Shown in pieces: positions 31,601 to 46,600 of a stretch of DNA of 64,000 bases. This stretch comes from Chelydra serpentina (Eukaryota > Chordata > Testudines > Chelydridae): positions 558,001 to 622,000 of the forward strand of contig JBAIAC010000156.1 in NCBI GenBank assembly GCA_037349315.1. Reading direction: 5' to 3'. Position 1 is the stretch's first letter, and every line of letters begins with the position of its first letter. The notes beneath the pieces were generated by a model, which was not told the DNA's origin, made no database searches, and saw nothing but the letters and a program-made list of their open reading frames with translations. The translations under genes were made by a program, and so were the position numbers.

Positions 31601-34600
31601 CAGGAGCTTCTTCATTCAATGCACCGAAGTTCTGTGGTCAGGGACATAACCTTTTGCACTATGGCTCATGTTTGCACTGCCTGGGAAACTTGCTCAGAGC
31701 TTGCCAAGTCCTGTCCCTAATCTGCGCTGGGCACAGCATCATTTCTGGGTGGGGTTCCCTGGTGGAGCAGGATTCTCGTTTAAGTTGATCCAAAGTCCTG
31801 GCCAGGAATAGAGAGTTGTGGGGGCAGAGGGAAGGTCTCCAAGATGTTATAGTTTTAGGGGAGCCCAGTAGGAATAGTCGGGAGCACATCAGTGCAGTAG
31901 AACTGACTTCAGCAGGGCACCCATGGGATGCCCTTTGGTTAACAAACATTCCATATAACAGGAGGTGACTGGACAATGGGTACAGGGCCATCCAAATGGT
32001 CTGGCCTGACTCACTGGTGGTGACCTACGCTGACTCTGTGCCATCCTGGGAATCCCCCTCCACCTGGAGTATTCCCCATTGAGGAGACCCACCATTTTAG
32101 GGCAGCTGTGTAAGCTGCTGGAGGAACTGCATGTAGAGCGGATTAGTAAAAGGCCATGGTTTCGTATGGATTCTTTCTATGTATAATGGCCTAACGAGTG
32201 GTGTCCCACAGGCATCGATTCTGGGTCCGGTTCTGTTCAGTATCTTCATCGATGATTTAGATAATGGCATAGAGAGTACATTTATAAAGTTTGCAGACGA
32301 TACCAAGTTGAGAGGGGTTGCAAGTGCTTTGGAAGATAGGATTAAAATTCAAAATGATCTGGACAAACTGGAGAAATGGTCTGAAGTAAATAGGATGAAA
32401 TTCAATAAGGACAAATGCAAAGTACTCCACTAACAGCTGGTCTACACTAGCCCACAAGTTCGAAATAAGATACGCAACTTCAGCTATGTTATTCACGTAG
32501 CTGAAGTCGAAGTATCTTATTTCGAATTTTAAAGTACTTATCCCTGGTCCACATGGCAGAGCGCAGGCTCCCCCGTCGACAGCGCTTACTCCTCGCGGTG
32601 AGCAGGATTACAAGCGTCGACGGGTGAGCACTTCCTGGTTCGATTTATCGCGTCTAGACAATACGCGATAAATCGAACCCAGAAGATTGATCCGACTCCT
32701 CCGACGCTGCGGGTAAGTGTAGACTAGCCCTTAGGAAGGAACAATCAGTTGCACATGTACAAAATAGAAAATGACTGCCTAGGAAGGAGTACTGCGGAAA
32801 GGGATCTGGGGGTCATAGTGGATCACAAGCTAAATATGAGTCAACAGTGTAACATTGTTGCAAAAAAAGCAAACATCATTCTGGGATTTATTAGCAGGAG
32901 TATTGTAAGCAAGAAACCAGAAGTAATTCTTCCGCTCTTCTCCGTGCTGATTAGTCCTCAACTTTAGTATTGTGTCCGGTTCTGGGTGCCACATTTCAGG
33001 AAAGATGTGGACAAATTGGAGAAAGTCCAGAGAAGAGCAACAAAAATGATTAAAGGTCTAGAAAACATGGCCTATGAGGGAAGAACGAAAAAATTGGGTT
33101 TGTTTAGTCTGGAGAAGAGAAGACTGAGAGGGGACATGTAGATAAAAGGTTGTTACAAAGAGGAGGGAGAAATGTTTTTCTTCTTAACCTCTGAGGATAG
33201 GAAAAGAAGCAACGGGCTTAAATTGCAGCAAGGGCAGTTTAGGTTGGAGATTAGGAAAATCTTCCTGTCAGGGTAGTTAATCACTGGAATAAATTGTCTA
33301 GGGAGGTTGTGGAATCTCCATCATTGGGGATTTTTAAGAGCAGGTTGGACAAACACTTGTCAGGGATGGTCTAGATAATACTTAGTCCGGCCTTGATTAC
33401 AGGGGACTGGACTAGATGACCTCTCGAGGTCCCTTCCAGTTCTATGATTCTATGATTCTATAACTTAAGCGTTGTTAATACTACAAAGGTCTTTTGCGTA
33501 GAGCATCCCTTGTGGTGGTGAGTAGAAGCAGGAAGAACTCATCCATGTTCTTCTTCTCATGCAGGTTCCCACCAAAAACATAACGAAAAATTCCAGACGA
33601 AACCAGTATGTTGTGGTCCAGGCTAAATTCCCTCAGCAAATCCTGGAGAAAGTGGTTCTGGTCCATTTCCACAGTGGATACATCTTTATCCAGACAGATA
33701 AAACCATCTATACACCCGGGTCTACAGGTACTGCCTTCCTCATGTCTCTTCTAATAGGAAAGGGGGGGAGCTGTGATGTCATGCCATATCTACAGCAGGG
33801 CTGCGTGGTCCATCCTCTGCATTTTGTTTTGCTTGTTGTCTGGTTGAAGATGGAGGACAGTTAGAGCAGAGAGTCTGCCACCACCAATTTGCAATATTGT
33901 CACCATCGTCCTCGCTGGAGTGTCCCAATGAGTTTTAGGTACCAAAAGACTGGGTGGGCCATGGGATTGAGAATGGGCGATGGAACTTTTCAAATCCCAG
34001 TGACTGGTTCTGCTCCATCTTGTACCGAGATACATGTCCCCATCTGATGGCCGTCCCGAAGCCTGTGTGAAATAGGGGCTGCTAATCCCAGCCCATTCAG
34101 AGCAGGAAGGTCCCTGCAATGACAAAGCCCTCCCACCTGGTACTTAGGGACAGGGGAGAAAAGCAAGACAACGCCCTAAAGAAAAAAAGCCATGGGGATT
34201 TCTGACTGTAGAAAGAGGCTATTGTGAAACAATCCATGATGGGGGCTGATGGCTCAGATCCTCTGTGGAGTTAGGCACTGAACTCCCGTTGGTTTTAATC
34301 AGACTTAGACACATAAGTAGCTTTGAGGATCTGGGCCAAGGTATCTATCAGTTCACAACCTCTCTCTCTTCGCTCTTTATTTTCTCAGTCCTCTACCGGA
34401 TCTTCACCGTGGGTCATAAACTGGAACCGGTGTCTAAGAGAGTGATCGTGGAGTTTGAGGTGAGGTCGCTGTTCTGAGTGAGCCCGTGGAGGGATAGGTG
34501 GGTTTAGCCACTTGTCTGGGTAACGCGCAGCAATTACTGTGACTGAGGAGGCTGCATAGAACCCCTGCATGTAGCAGCAACATGGTATGGCCGGGATAAA

Positions 34601-37600
34601 GCAAATGATTGTCTGAGGTCTCTCCTTGCAAACCTCTGGCGTGCAAATTCTCCTCCAGTCATTAGGGAGGTTACAAAGTTTGAAGGGGCAGCAGCCAGGC
34701 AGCTCTCGGGGAAGGTCCCGTGGTTCTGCAACGGTGTTAACACTTGAGGAAAGTTGCATGGAGTTCTTTGAGAAGAGCGAGGCAGGTGGTTGTCTGGGAA
34801 GGCTGAAGACAAGGAACCCCTGCAAGGAGCCCTGCAAGGCTGCTAACAGGGAGTTTTGAGAGGGAGTTCTCCAGGTAAAGGAGGAGCAAATACGGGACCC
34901 TTGGGGTAAGTGGCTGTCTGTAGTGTGTGTTTGGGGGTACTTGCTGTGTGCTGTGCTTGTGTTTGTCTGTTTGTTCGTTTGTTTGTTTGAAGGACCGTGT
35001 GCTGTGGCTGGCAGTTGGAAGCTGTGAGCTTCTAAACAAGGTTTGAAACCTAGAAGCCTCTGTTCAGTGACTGAGCCTTAATCAGGGGGCGGGGCTAATC
35101 AAGGAGGCCAGGGCTTTATAAAGCGGCGAGCAAGTGACCAGGGCTGCTAACAGGGAGTTTGGAAGGGGAGTGGGAAGGGGGCAAGGTACACTTGCCATTC
35201 TTAAAATCTTTAACCCAAACTATAACCAGAACTTCTGGATTTAAACAAAAACCTTAGTGTTAGCCTCGGTAGCTGTAAAAGAGAATGCAGGCAGAAGCCC
35301 AGCAGCAGAGCGGGGGCTATCCAGTTTATTGCACTCAGTGTAGCATGTATGATTACCTGCCCTGTGGGCGGGTGGCGTATGTGTGCATTCGGTGCAAGGA
35401 GCTCCTGGCCCTCAGAGATCATGTATGGGCTTTGGAGGCCAGGGTGGTGGAACTGGAGAAGCTAAGGGAGGCAGAGAGGTATGTTGATGAAGCTTTCAAG
35501 GACACTGTAGACTTGTCCCACCTCCAGTCAGACAGCCCCTGTGCTATTGAGGAGGATGAAAGCCCCAGGGAAGGAGAGCAGTCAATGGGAGTAGAGGAAA
35601 ACCTTCCCATAGTTGGGACCCTCCTACCAGGTAGTGTTGGGGTATCCTCTTGCACTGAGGTCACCTCTCCGGGGGAGGGAACTCCAATCGGTAGGAAAAG
35701 GCAGGTGTTAGTAATGGGAGATTCAATCATTAGAAACATAGATAGGTGGGTTTGTGATGACTGGGAGAACCATAGGGTGACTTGCCTGCCTGGTGCAAAA
35801 GTTGCGGATCTCTCGAGGCATCTAGATAGACTTATGAGTAGTGCTGGGGAGGAGCCGGTGGTCGTGGTACATGTAGGTACCAATGACGTAGGGAAGGGTA
35901 GGAGAGATGTCCTGGAGGCCAAATTTAGGCTGCTAGGAAAGAGACTGAAATCCAGGACCTCTATGGTGGCATTCTTAGAAATGCTTCTAGTTCCACGCGC
36001 AGGGCCAGAGTCTTAATGCGTGGATGAGACGATGGTGTAGAGAGGAGGGGTTTAGATTTATTAGGAACTGGGGAAACTTTTGGGATGGGGGAAGCCTATA
36101 CAGGAAGGATGGGCTCCACCTAAACCAAAGTGGAACCAGACTGCTGGTACTTAACATTAAAAAGGTTGTAGAGCAGTTTTTAAACTAAGAGATGAGGGAA
36201 AGAGGATTGCTGCAGAGAAGCACATGGATCGGACAAAGACTTCTCTTACAGGAGGGTCTACTGATAGAGATTTTCTAGGTTTTAGTCAGGAGGAGAGGGT
36301 GGAAAAGGATAAAGAAGGGGCCAGATCAGATGAGAAACTTTCACATAAAAAAGAATCTGACACATCTGAAAAGGGCAGACAAATAAACAGTGACCAGTTT
36401 TTAAACTGCTTGTACACAAATGCAAGAAGTCTAAATAATAAAATGGGTGAACTAGAGTGCCTCGTGTTAAAGGAGGATATTGACATAATAGGCATCACAG
36501 AAACCTGGTGGAGTGAGGACAATCAATGGGACACAATCATTCCAGGGTATAAAATATATCGGAAGGACAGAACAGGTCGTGTGTGTGTGGGGGGGGGGTG
36601 GGGAGTGGCACTATATGTGAAAGAAAATGTAGAATCAAATGAAGTAAAAATCTTAAATAAATCCATTTGTTCCATAGAATCTCTATGGATAGTAATTCCA
36701 TGCTCTAATAAGAGCATAACAATAGGGCTCTATTACCGACCACCTGATCAGGACAGTGATAGTGATAATGAAATGCTAAGGGAGATTAGAGAGGCTATCA
36801 AAATAAAGAACTCAACAATAGTGGGAGATTTCAATTATCCCCATACTGACTGGGTACATGTCACCTCAGGACAAAATGCGGAGACAAAATTCCTCGATAC
36901 TTTAAATGACTTCTTCTTGGAGCTGCTGGTACAGGAACCCACAAGGGGAGAGTCAACTCTTGATTTAGTCCTGAGTGGAGCACAGGATCTGGTGCAAGCG
37001 GTAACTATAACAGGACCGCTTGGAAATAGTGACCATAATATAATAACATTTAACATTCCTGTGGTGCAAAGAACACATCAACAGCCCAACACAGTGGCAT
37101 TTAATTTCAAAAAGGCAACTATGCAAAAATGAGGGGGTTAGTTAAGCAGAAATTAAAAGGTAAAGTGACTAAAGTGAAATCCCTTCAAGCTGCATGGACA
37201 CTTTTCAAAGACACCATAATAGAGGCCCAACTTAAATGTATACCCCAAATTAAAAAACAAAGTCAAAGAACTAAAAAAGAGCCACCGTGGCTTAACAACC
37301 ATGTAAAAGAAGCAGTGAAAGATAAAAAGGCATCTTTTAAAAAGTGGAAGTCAAATCCTAGTGAGGTAACTAGAGAAGAGCATAAACACTGCCAAATTAA
37401 GTGTAAAAATTGAATAAGAAAAGCCAAAATGGAGTTTGAAGAACAGCTAGCCAAAAACTCAAAAGCTAATAACAAAACGTTTTTTAAATACGTCAGAAGC
37501 AGGAAGCCTGCTAAACAACCAGTGGGGCCCCTGGACGATAGAGATACAAAAGGAGCACTTAAAGATGATAAAGTCATTGCGGAGAAACTAAACGAATTCT

Positions 37601-40600
37601 TTGCTTCGGTCTTCACAGCTGAGGACATTAGGGAGATTCCCCAACCTGAGCCGTCTTTTGTAGGTGACAAATCTGAGGAATTGTCACAGATTGAAGTGTC
37701 ACTAGAGGAGGTCTTGGAACTAATTGGTAAACTTAACTGTAACAAGTCACCGGGACCAGATGGCATTCACCCAAGAGTTCTGAAAGAACTCAAATGTGAA
37801 ATTGCGGAACTATTAACTAGGGTTTGTAACCTGTCCTTTAAATCGGCTTCTGTACCCAATGACTGGAAGATAGCTAATGTAACGCCAATATTTTAAAAGG
37901 GCTCTAGAGGTGATCCCGGCAATTACAGACCGGTAAGTCTAACATCTGTACTCGGCAAATTAGTTGAAACAATAGTAAAGAATAAAATTGTCAGGCACAT
38001 AGAAGAACATAAATTGTTGGGCAAAAGTCAACATGGTTTCTGTAAAGGGAAATCATGCCTTACTAATCTATTAGAGTTCTTTGAAGGGGTCAACAAACAT
38101 GTGGACAAGGGTGATCCAGTAGACATAGTGTACTTAGATTTCCAGAAAGCCTTTGACAAAGTCCCTCACCAAAGGCTCTTGCGTAAATTAAGTTGCCATG
38201 GGATAAGAGGGAAGATCCTTTCATGGATTGAGAACTGGTTAAAAAATAGGGAACAAAGGATAGGAATAAATGGTAAATTTTCACAATGGAGAGGGGTAAC
38301 TAGTGGTGTTCCCCAAGGGTCAGTCCTAGGACCAATCCTATTCAACTTATTCATAAATGATTTGGAAGAAGGGGTAAACAGTGAGGTGGCAAAGTTTGCA
38401 GATGATACTAAGCTGCTCAAGATAGTTAAGAACAAAGCAGACTGTGAAGAACTACAAAAAGATCTCACAAAACTAAATGATAGGGCAACAAAATGGCAAA
38501 TGAAATGTAATGTGGATAAATGTAAAGTAATGCACATGGGAAAAAATAACCCCAACTATACATACAATATGATGGGGGCTAATTTAGCTACAACTAATCA
38601 GGAAAAAGATCTTGGAGTCATTGTGGATAGTTCTCTAAAGATGTCCATGCAGTGTGCAGCGGCAGTCAAAAAAGCAAACGGGATGTTAGGAATAATTTAA
38701 AAAGGATAGAGAATAAGACGGAGAATATCTTACTGCCCTTAAACAAATCCATAGTTCGCCCACATCTTGAATACTGCGTACAATTGTGGTCTCCTCATCT
38801 CAAAAAGGATATACTGGCATTAGAAAAGGTTCAGAAAAGGGTAACTAAAATGATTAGGGGTCTGGAACGGGTCCCATATGAGGAGAGATTAAAGAGGCTA
38901 GGACTTTTTAGCTTGGAAAAGCAGAGACTAAGGGGGGATATGATAGAGGTATATAAAATTATGAGTGGTGTGGAGGAAGTGAATAAGGAAAAGTTATTTA
39001 CTTGTTCTCATAATAAAAGAAGTAGGGGCCACCCAATGAAATTAGTGGGCAGCAGGTTTAAAACAAATAAAAGGAAGTTCTTATTCACCCAGCTCACAGT
39101 CAACCTGTGGAACTCCTTGCCTGAGGAGGTTGTGAAGGCTAGGACTATAACAGGGTTTAAAAGAGAACTGGATAAATTCATGGAGATGAAGTCCATTAAT
39201 GGCTATTAACCAGGATGGGTAAGGAATGGTGTCGTTAGCCTCTGTTTGTCAGAGGGGGGTGATGGATGGCAGGAGAGAGATCACTTGATCATTACCTGTT
39301 AGTTCCACTCACTCCGGGTCACCTGGCATTGGCCATTGTCGGTGGACAGGATACTGGGCTGGATGGACCTTTGGTCTCACCCAGTACGGCCTTTCTTATG
39401 TTCTTATGTTCTTATTATGAAGGACGTGTAAACTGGTGGCAGGAACAGGGATTATAGCTCCAGTCATTGGTCCTGTTAAGGCCCTTTCCACTGGGCTTCA
39501 TGATCCATAAAATAAAGTAAATCAGCTGCAAAACCCTGGACAATAATCCCCAGGGGTTTTCCTCACCTCAGCCAGCTTGCAGTGGAGAGAACACATCTGT
39601 CCCTTCAGTTCCTCTTTGACTCAGTTTCCCCTTTCGTTGACACTCTGCCCTGAGCAGCAGCTTAACCAGCTGGGACCTTGCAATGGGGAGCAGCTGTGCT
39701 TGGCAGAGCGACGCAGCCCTGTGGGCAGCTCCAAGGTTTGCAGCTAGCTGAGGGTTAAGCCTGGCATCTGCAAGAATCTGCCATGGACGCTCTTCAGTCT
39801 TCCTAGCTGCTTCCTTGAGTTCTTTGGTGGCCTCACTGAGCCATCTCAGAAGGTCAGGAGAGATTTGTCAGTTTTTCCAGTGTTTCTGGCTAGTTAAGAA
39901 ATTCAAGCGAATCAGTGGAGTCCAGATTGTTACATGCTATTGTTGGAAGTATGGAGAACCCTCCACTGGCCCAGGAATGTAAAGGTGGCAGATGATGTTG
40001 TTAAGAGCAATTGACAGCATTTTTCTCCCTAAACTCTTAACTTATTTCCTTTCCAGACCCCTGAGTGCATTATTGTCAAGCAGATTACCATCCCCGCCCC
40101 CTTGAAATCAGGCATCTTCTCCCTGAACCACAACTTGCCGGAGATTGTCAGGTACATTGCCCTGATGTTACTATGCCTGGACGGAGCAGAGCTTTGTAGG
40201 AGTTGGGCAGGGAAGCAGAAGAGATGACGTGGAGCTAGTTACTGTGTGTGGCCCATCAGCTAGATCATCTCCTACAAGCATTTCCAAGAGACGTGGAGAA
40301 AACAAACTCTCCTGCCACATACCCAATCTTGGAATAATTTGATTTGTATTTGTTATAGTTTAGATGGATACTCATCTTTATTTCTAAGCCTTTTTTTCCA
40401 GTTTCCATCACTTCAAATGCTCAGTTGTGCAAAATTAAATTATGGGTTTTTATCGTCCCCCATTCTGATTTTTAGCAATTTAAATTTTCACAGGAAGGGG
40501 AAAACATAGAGGCCAGACAACGGTGGCGGGGTCTGACGATAATTATTTAATGACAGTAGTCACTGAGATTCAAAAAAGCGAAAGCTTTAAAGCCATTAAA

Positions 40601-43600
40601 ACACAAATTGTCAACATTGTATGTCCAAAGTATAAAGCCTTAAATCAAACTGTAGTAAGTTCTGAAGCAGCATTTTTCTTGCTTTGCCTATTTGTAAATT
40701 TCAATATCACCGATGTAAATGTGTTTTTGTCGGTATGCGTGTGCACAGTGAAATCAATGACACGTATCGATAAAAAACTAATCTTTCCAAGTCTACACAG
40801 ACACCAGAATGAAGCTGCACTGACTTCCTTGCCATTACTCCTGATTTATTCCAGAGAATGTGAAGGCAGGATCAGGCCCTGTTGGCCTGTTTTTCAAAAG
40901 TGCTGAGCATCCTACCTCCCATTCAGTGGGATTTTTGAATGCTCAACTACTCTGAAAATTAAATCAGTGAGCTGGTGAGCGAGGGGCCTGATTTTGGTAT
41001 GGATCGGAGTATCCTTAAATTTGGGGGTGTTTGGAGTGAGGGTTTTGGTCCACGCAGACTGTAGAAATAACTGCCAGCCACAAAGTTTAGATCCAAACTT
41101 CCCAAACCTTGCTGGCAGAAAGTTGAGGAGGTTGTGGATCAAATGCTTTGTTCCAAGTCCCTACCTCTAGTTCTAGTTCATGGAAACATCAAGGTGCAGA
41201 AAAAAATGACTTGTATGAGGTTCCCTGTGGTTCCCTGAAGACAGCTTGAGTTCCATGTATGGCTCAGATTTAGATGAAGGGGCCGATAAAATTACCGGAG
41301 AAACAAGTGAGCCAGATGGGCCTTGTGAAATGTGAGTGTTAAGTGCATTCAATGTTCCTTCTTATTTCCTTCCTCCAGTCTGGGAACCTGGAAGATCACG
41401 GCCAGGTATGAAGACTCCCCTCAGCAGAGCTTCAGTGCGCAATTTGATGTTAAGGAGTATGGTAAGAATCCGGCACCCACTGAGCCCAGGCTCAGGGAGC
41501 GGGTCTGTCTCTACTGTTCTGACACCATCTTGGAGCAGACTCTCCATTCGGCTTGGCTTTGCTGGCAACGTATACTCTCCTACAAGCTCAGTGTTCTCCT
41601 CTTCCCTCCTCTCGTTTCTCCAGTGTTGCCAAGTTTTGAAGTCATATTGGAACCGTCTGAAAAGTTTTTGTACATCGATGGCATTGAAGACTTCAGGGTT
41701 TCTATCACTGCGAGGTGGGTCTGTGAGAGGGTGGAAGGGATCAGCTGGCTGGGGTAGCAACCACAGGTTTTAGTGCAGAAAGAAACCTAAGTCTTGCACC
41801 AATTTGGGAATGTTTTCCACTCAATGGTTTTTTGTTTTTTTTCATGAAGAATGCCCATTTCCCATGGAAAATTCTGATTTTTTTTCAACCAAAAACCAAT
41901 GTCCAAAAATGGAAAAAAAGAAATTGTCTGAAAACCTTGTGATTCAGAAATGCTGGTGTGGTGCCTCATGGGAGATGCCATTCGGGTGCTTCATTGTTCT
42001 CCAGGGGCTGGGCTTGCTAGTTGGACTTAAACTCCCATGATGCACCATAGCCATGATGGTCCACTTCTCCTTACCATGGTGGATCATGAGAGATATAGAC
42101 TGACCAAGGAGCTGGGCCTATAGAGGAGAATGGTGACAGAATGCTATAATATTCAGCAATAGGTTTCCTTGTGGCTTCTTTTACCCATCCTTATCTCCGC
42201 CAGGTACCTATATGGGAAAAAAATAGATGGCAGTGCCTTTGTCCTCTTTGGGGTGAAGATGGATGATGAGAAGAGGAGTATCCCACAGTCTCTCAAGAGA
42301 ATCTCAGTAATTCCTGTTCTCAGCTTGGGGGGGATTCACGCCTCCTGGGTACTGTGTGTGTGAGGTCATGAAACTCTCTCTCCCTTTCTAGATAGAAGAC
42401 GGAGACGGGGAAGCAACGCTGACCAGAGCGATGCTGCAGGATCGGTTCGCCAACCTGGATGAACTGGTTGGCCACTCGCTCTACATCTCTGTCACCGTTT
42501 TGACAGAATCTGGTGAGCATCAGCAATAAGTGCAAAGCCAAGTGCTTTATTCATGGGGTGTTTCAAACCAGTGCGGAGTGCAGTTCAAGGTGTTGATTTA
42601 GATGCATAAAGCCCTATCTGATTAGAGTTCTGCAGATCTTAAAGGCTGCAGACCGGATTCTGATCTCATTCGCTCTGATGCAAACCTGGTGTGATGGGTT
42701 GCTCACCCCTCTGGGGTGCCACCTGATCTATTGGGGTACCACTGAGCCAGCCTGTTCCACCAGCCTGGGCTCCCTTACACTGTCCTTCTGAGTCTGGCCC
42801 TCTCAAGCCCCCTCCAGCACAGACACAGGTGGGGACATGCCCAGCTGCAAAGACAGACACTGAAATCTGCACTGCGTGGGAAGGCTTCAGCTAAGGAATT
42901 TCCCAGCAGTCAAGTGCACACCCTTTCTGGAGTGTAAACCCAAAATTGTACTGTCTTGCACTGCACAGAGAATGGTACAGCGTAAGCTCATGAAATTCGC
43001 CCCCTCCCTCAATGTGGAGGGCGATATGCGCAGCTTTTTGACCCCCAATTATGAATTCCACACACTGGTATTAGAGAAAACAAAAACAAGTTTATTAACT
43101 AGAAAAGATAGATTTTAAGTGATTGTAAGGCATAGCAAACAGATCAAAGCAGATTATCCAGCAAACAAAACAAAAATGCAATATAAGCTTAGATGCTAAA
43201 GAGCCTGGTTACAAGCAGTTATTTCTCACCCTAAATGTTGTTTTAGGCAGATTGCAGAGTTTCTTGAAGGCAAGCTGCTCTTGCTTGTGGATTAAAACTC
43301 CAGATATTTCTTTCCCAGGCTAGACACCCTCTAGCCTGGTCAGTCCTTTCTTCCCAGATCAGTCTTAGATATTTACAGCAGTCTTCTTGGGTGGAGATTC
43401 AGTGAAGAACTGACCTTGATTATCTCACTTCCCTGCCTTAAATAGGTTTTACATATGGTGGGAATCCTTTGTCTTCCAGTGTGATTCCCACCCCCGACCA
43501 GTGGAAAAGTACTAATTTTATAATGGACTCTAGTATTAGGTGACTTAATCACATGACCCTGCAGCGATAACTCAAAGTCTATTTGCAGTATCCCAAGAAG

Positions 43601-46600
43601 CTGGGAGATTAGCCTCTTCAAAGACCTATTGTTATCCCTAATAGTCTATTGACTTGTATCCAGCTAGCCAGCCAGACTGATTGCATTTTTTCTGGTGGGC
43701 TTTCTCCAGCTGCAAACACTTTTGTAGTACAGATGTATAGTCAATATTCCAGACTTAAGATACAAAAATGATACGTGCATACAAATGGGATAATCATATT
43801 CAGTCAATCATAATCTTTCCAATGATATCTCACAAGATCAGTCTTGCATAAAACACATCTTAGTTATGCTATCATTATATAATAACAATATTTCTGTGAA
43901 GAATATGAGGTGTAGTGTCACACCTGGATTAACTCCAGATTTACACCAGCAAAAGTAGCTTGAAACTGTTGCACCTTTGTTTTCTGTGCATTGCACCTTT
44001 CTATTTCTAAGAGCTCTGGGTCAGATCTTAGGGATGGTCTAGGCATATTTACTCCTGCCTCAGTGTGTGGGATGGACTAGATGACTTTTTGAGGTCCCTT
44101 CCATCTCTACACAGCTATGATTTCTCAACTTTCCCTGCAGAGGGAATAGCCATTCTGTTCTGAGCAGCTGTAGCTTGTTACAGATGAAACTAGTAGCTAA
44201 AAGCCTGTGCCATTGCACGGGTGTGGCAATTGGGCCAAGTAATCCAAACAGATGTTCTAGGCTTCAGAGTGGTACATGGACAGAGTGACAGTCCTGGAAT
44301 CTTATTATATAGATAGATACACACACTGTGCTCTCTCTCCCCCAAAGACTTTGTTTTTGTTTTTTTCTTGTTGCTTTTTTAAAAGCTAAAATAAGTCATT
44401 TTAGCATGAAAGGGACTGATTCCGATTTCACTGCTACAGTGCCACTGACTACAGGGGAGTTATTCCTGATTTATACTGGTGTGAGAACAGAATCAGGCTC
44501 AAGGGCCTGCAGTAATGCCAACCCCAAACATGCAGAAATCACAAATCAGTCCCCCCGCTCCCAAAATCAAGAGATCATATTAAAAAATGAGTTTTTTTAA
44601 AACAAATAAACGTTGGGTGCTTTTTCTTTCCCTCCTGGATTTTGAGGCGTTAGATTGGGACATGTTTTGAAGCTTTTCTCTGCGAACAGGAGGGTTATAA
44701 ACTTATTTCTTCTTTTAAATGACAGCTGAGATTCTCATGCCATATGGTGATTCTAACAGCTGGGGCTTGAAGACAACTAATTAAAACAGGAGACTCATGA
44801 TAAAATCACAAGAATCAGCAGCATTGAATGAACATCTGACCATGGCCTATTCCTTGTGTTTTACCCTGGACCTTAAGGACAAAATCTGTATTCCCTAGCT
44901 CAGATTTAATTGACACATGGCTTCTCTCTGCAGGCAGCGACATGGTGGAAGCAGAGAGAACCGGAATTAACATTGTGACATCTCCCTATCAGATCCACTT
45001 CACAAAAACACCCAAGTACTTCAAGCCGGGGATGCCCTTTGAACTCATGGTAATATCTCTTCTTCTGGATCACGCCCACTGTTGCCTGAGGTGTATAGAC
45101 AGGAGAGAACTATGGGTTCTAGGGTGATGAGGGTGGTATAAGAACTTAGAATAGAACAGAAACAAAGAGCCACATTCCGATCTCAGTTACACCAACCTAA
45201 TTCCAGTGTGACTCCACTAAATGCACTGGAATCGCTTTAGATTTACACTGGCCTAACAAGAGCAGAGTCTGGCCCAAAAGCTGACAGCAAATACAAGGTG
45301 TGGAATGCAAAAACAACGAGGAGTCCTTTTGGCACCTTAATAAATTTATTTGGGCCTAAGCTTTCGTGGGCTAGAACCTACTTCATCAGATGCATGGAGT
45401 GGAAAATACAGGAGCAGGTATAAATACATGAAAAGATGTGAGTTGCCTTTCTAAGTGTGAGGTCAGTCTAACAAGACAATTTAATTAACAGCAGGATACC
45501 AAGGGAGGAAAAATAACTTTTGAAGTTCACTCCCATCCTTGCTCTGCCCTGCCTGCTCCTCCCCCTGCCCCCCAGAACCTCCTGCCCACTGTTGAACTGA
45601 TCCTCGGCAGGCGAGAGGTGCTGGGAGGGACGGGGAGGAGCTGATCAGTAGGGCCTGCCGGTGGGTGCTAAGTACCCCTATTTTTTTCTCCGTGGCTGCT
45701 CCAGTCCTGGAGCACCCACAGACTCAGTGCCTATGCTTAGGTTGTTAGCGGTAGTGCAAAATGCATTCTTGGGGAGAATGCTTGATCTTCTTAACTAAAC
45801 CCCAGTTGATTTACGTAGGACAGAGGTGGTGAATGTTTTATTTCAGCCAAAGACCAATATGTAAGTATTGGTTTCAGAGTAGGAATGAATTTATGTCGGC
45901 TACCAAGGTTCTGTTCGGAGCAACAGCGTAATAGGTTTAAATGCCCTTGGCTTTTGCAAGGCCATTGATCTCTTGAGGGTTTTCAGAACTATGTCTAGTC
46001 AGCACTCAAAGAGTAAGTCTTGACTGCAGTCATGGGGTGCGGCTGGAGTTCAAGCTGACATCCCTGAACTAGCTTCCATCACCTAGCTTGGGTCCATGAA
46101 TAGTGAAACTGCGGCAGCGCTAGCTATACAAGCCCAACGTTGACCCTGGATAATTATTCTCGGGGCTAGCCCATGCTGATGCTCACACTGCCTTGGTTTC
46201 ACTGTTCCAGGACACAAGCTAGAGTATGAAAACTTTAATTTACCTCACCATTGAAGATATTTGTAAACAACTGGACACGAAGGATGTTAGTGCCACAAAT
46301 ATGTCACCCTGGCTCCCTTATTTAAAGAGCATTCATAGATGCAAGAAATATTTGGAAGTTTTGACTAACTGGCTTGACTACTCCAATCAACTCTATTCCC
46401 ATCCACTTCCTCTGTGTTAATTGCCACTTGAGAAATAAATGGCTATCTTCAATCTTGGCTCAAAAGCTTTTGCATCATTAGTTCAAAAAGCAGAATATTT
46501 GTTAGGCAGTGATCGTGTTTTGGTTAGATGGGCAGTTGCCTTATTTTCCTGTGGCCAAAACAAGAACAGACTCGCGTAAAATTAATTTCCTCTCTGGCCT

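Larger units (their letters stand above)
34740..39417 (+). mobile_element. Nearly full-length CR1 LINE in intron 4
   Basis: The layout is: 5' UTR with a duplicated unit (the 'gctgctaacagggagttt' block at about 34,839 and 35,146), ORF1 (35,285-about 36,180), ORF2 (36,224-39,209), and a 3' UTR ending in TTCTTATG repeats at about 39,417. The 5' border is approximate. It is comparatively young: only a few stops and frameshifts interrupt ORF2. It is inserted in the sense direction. The older fragment at 5.3-6.0 kb has the same 3' end. Confidence 0.88.
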
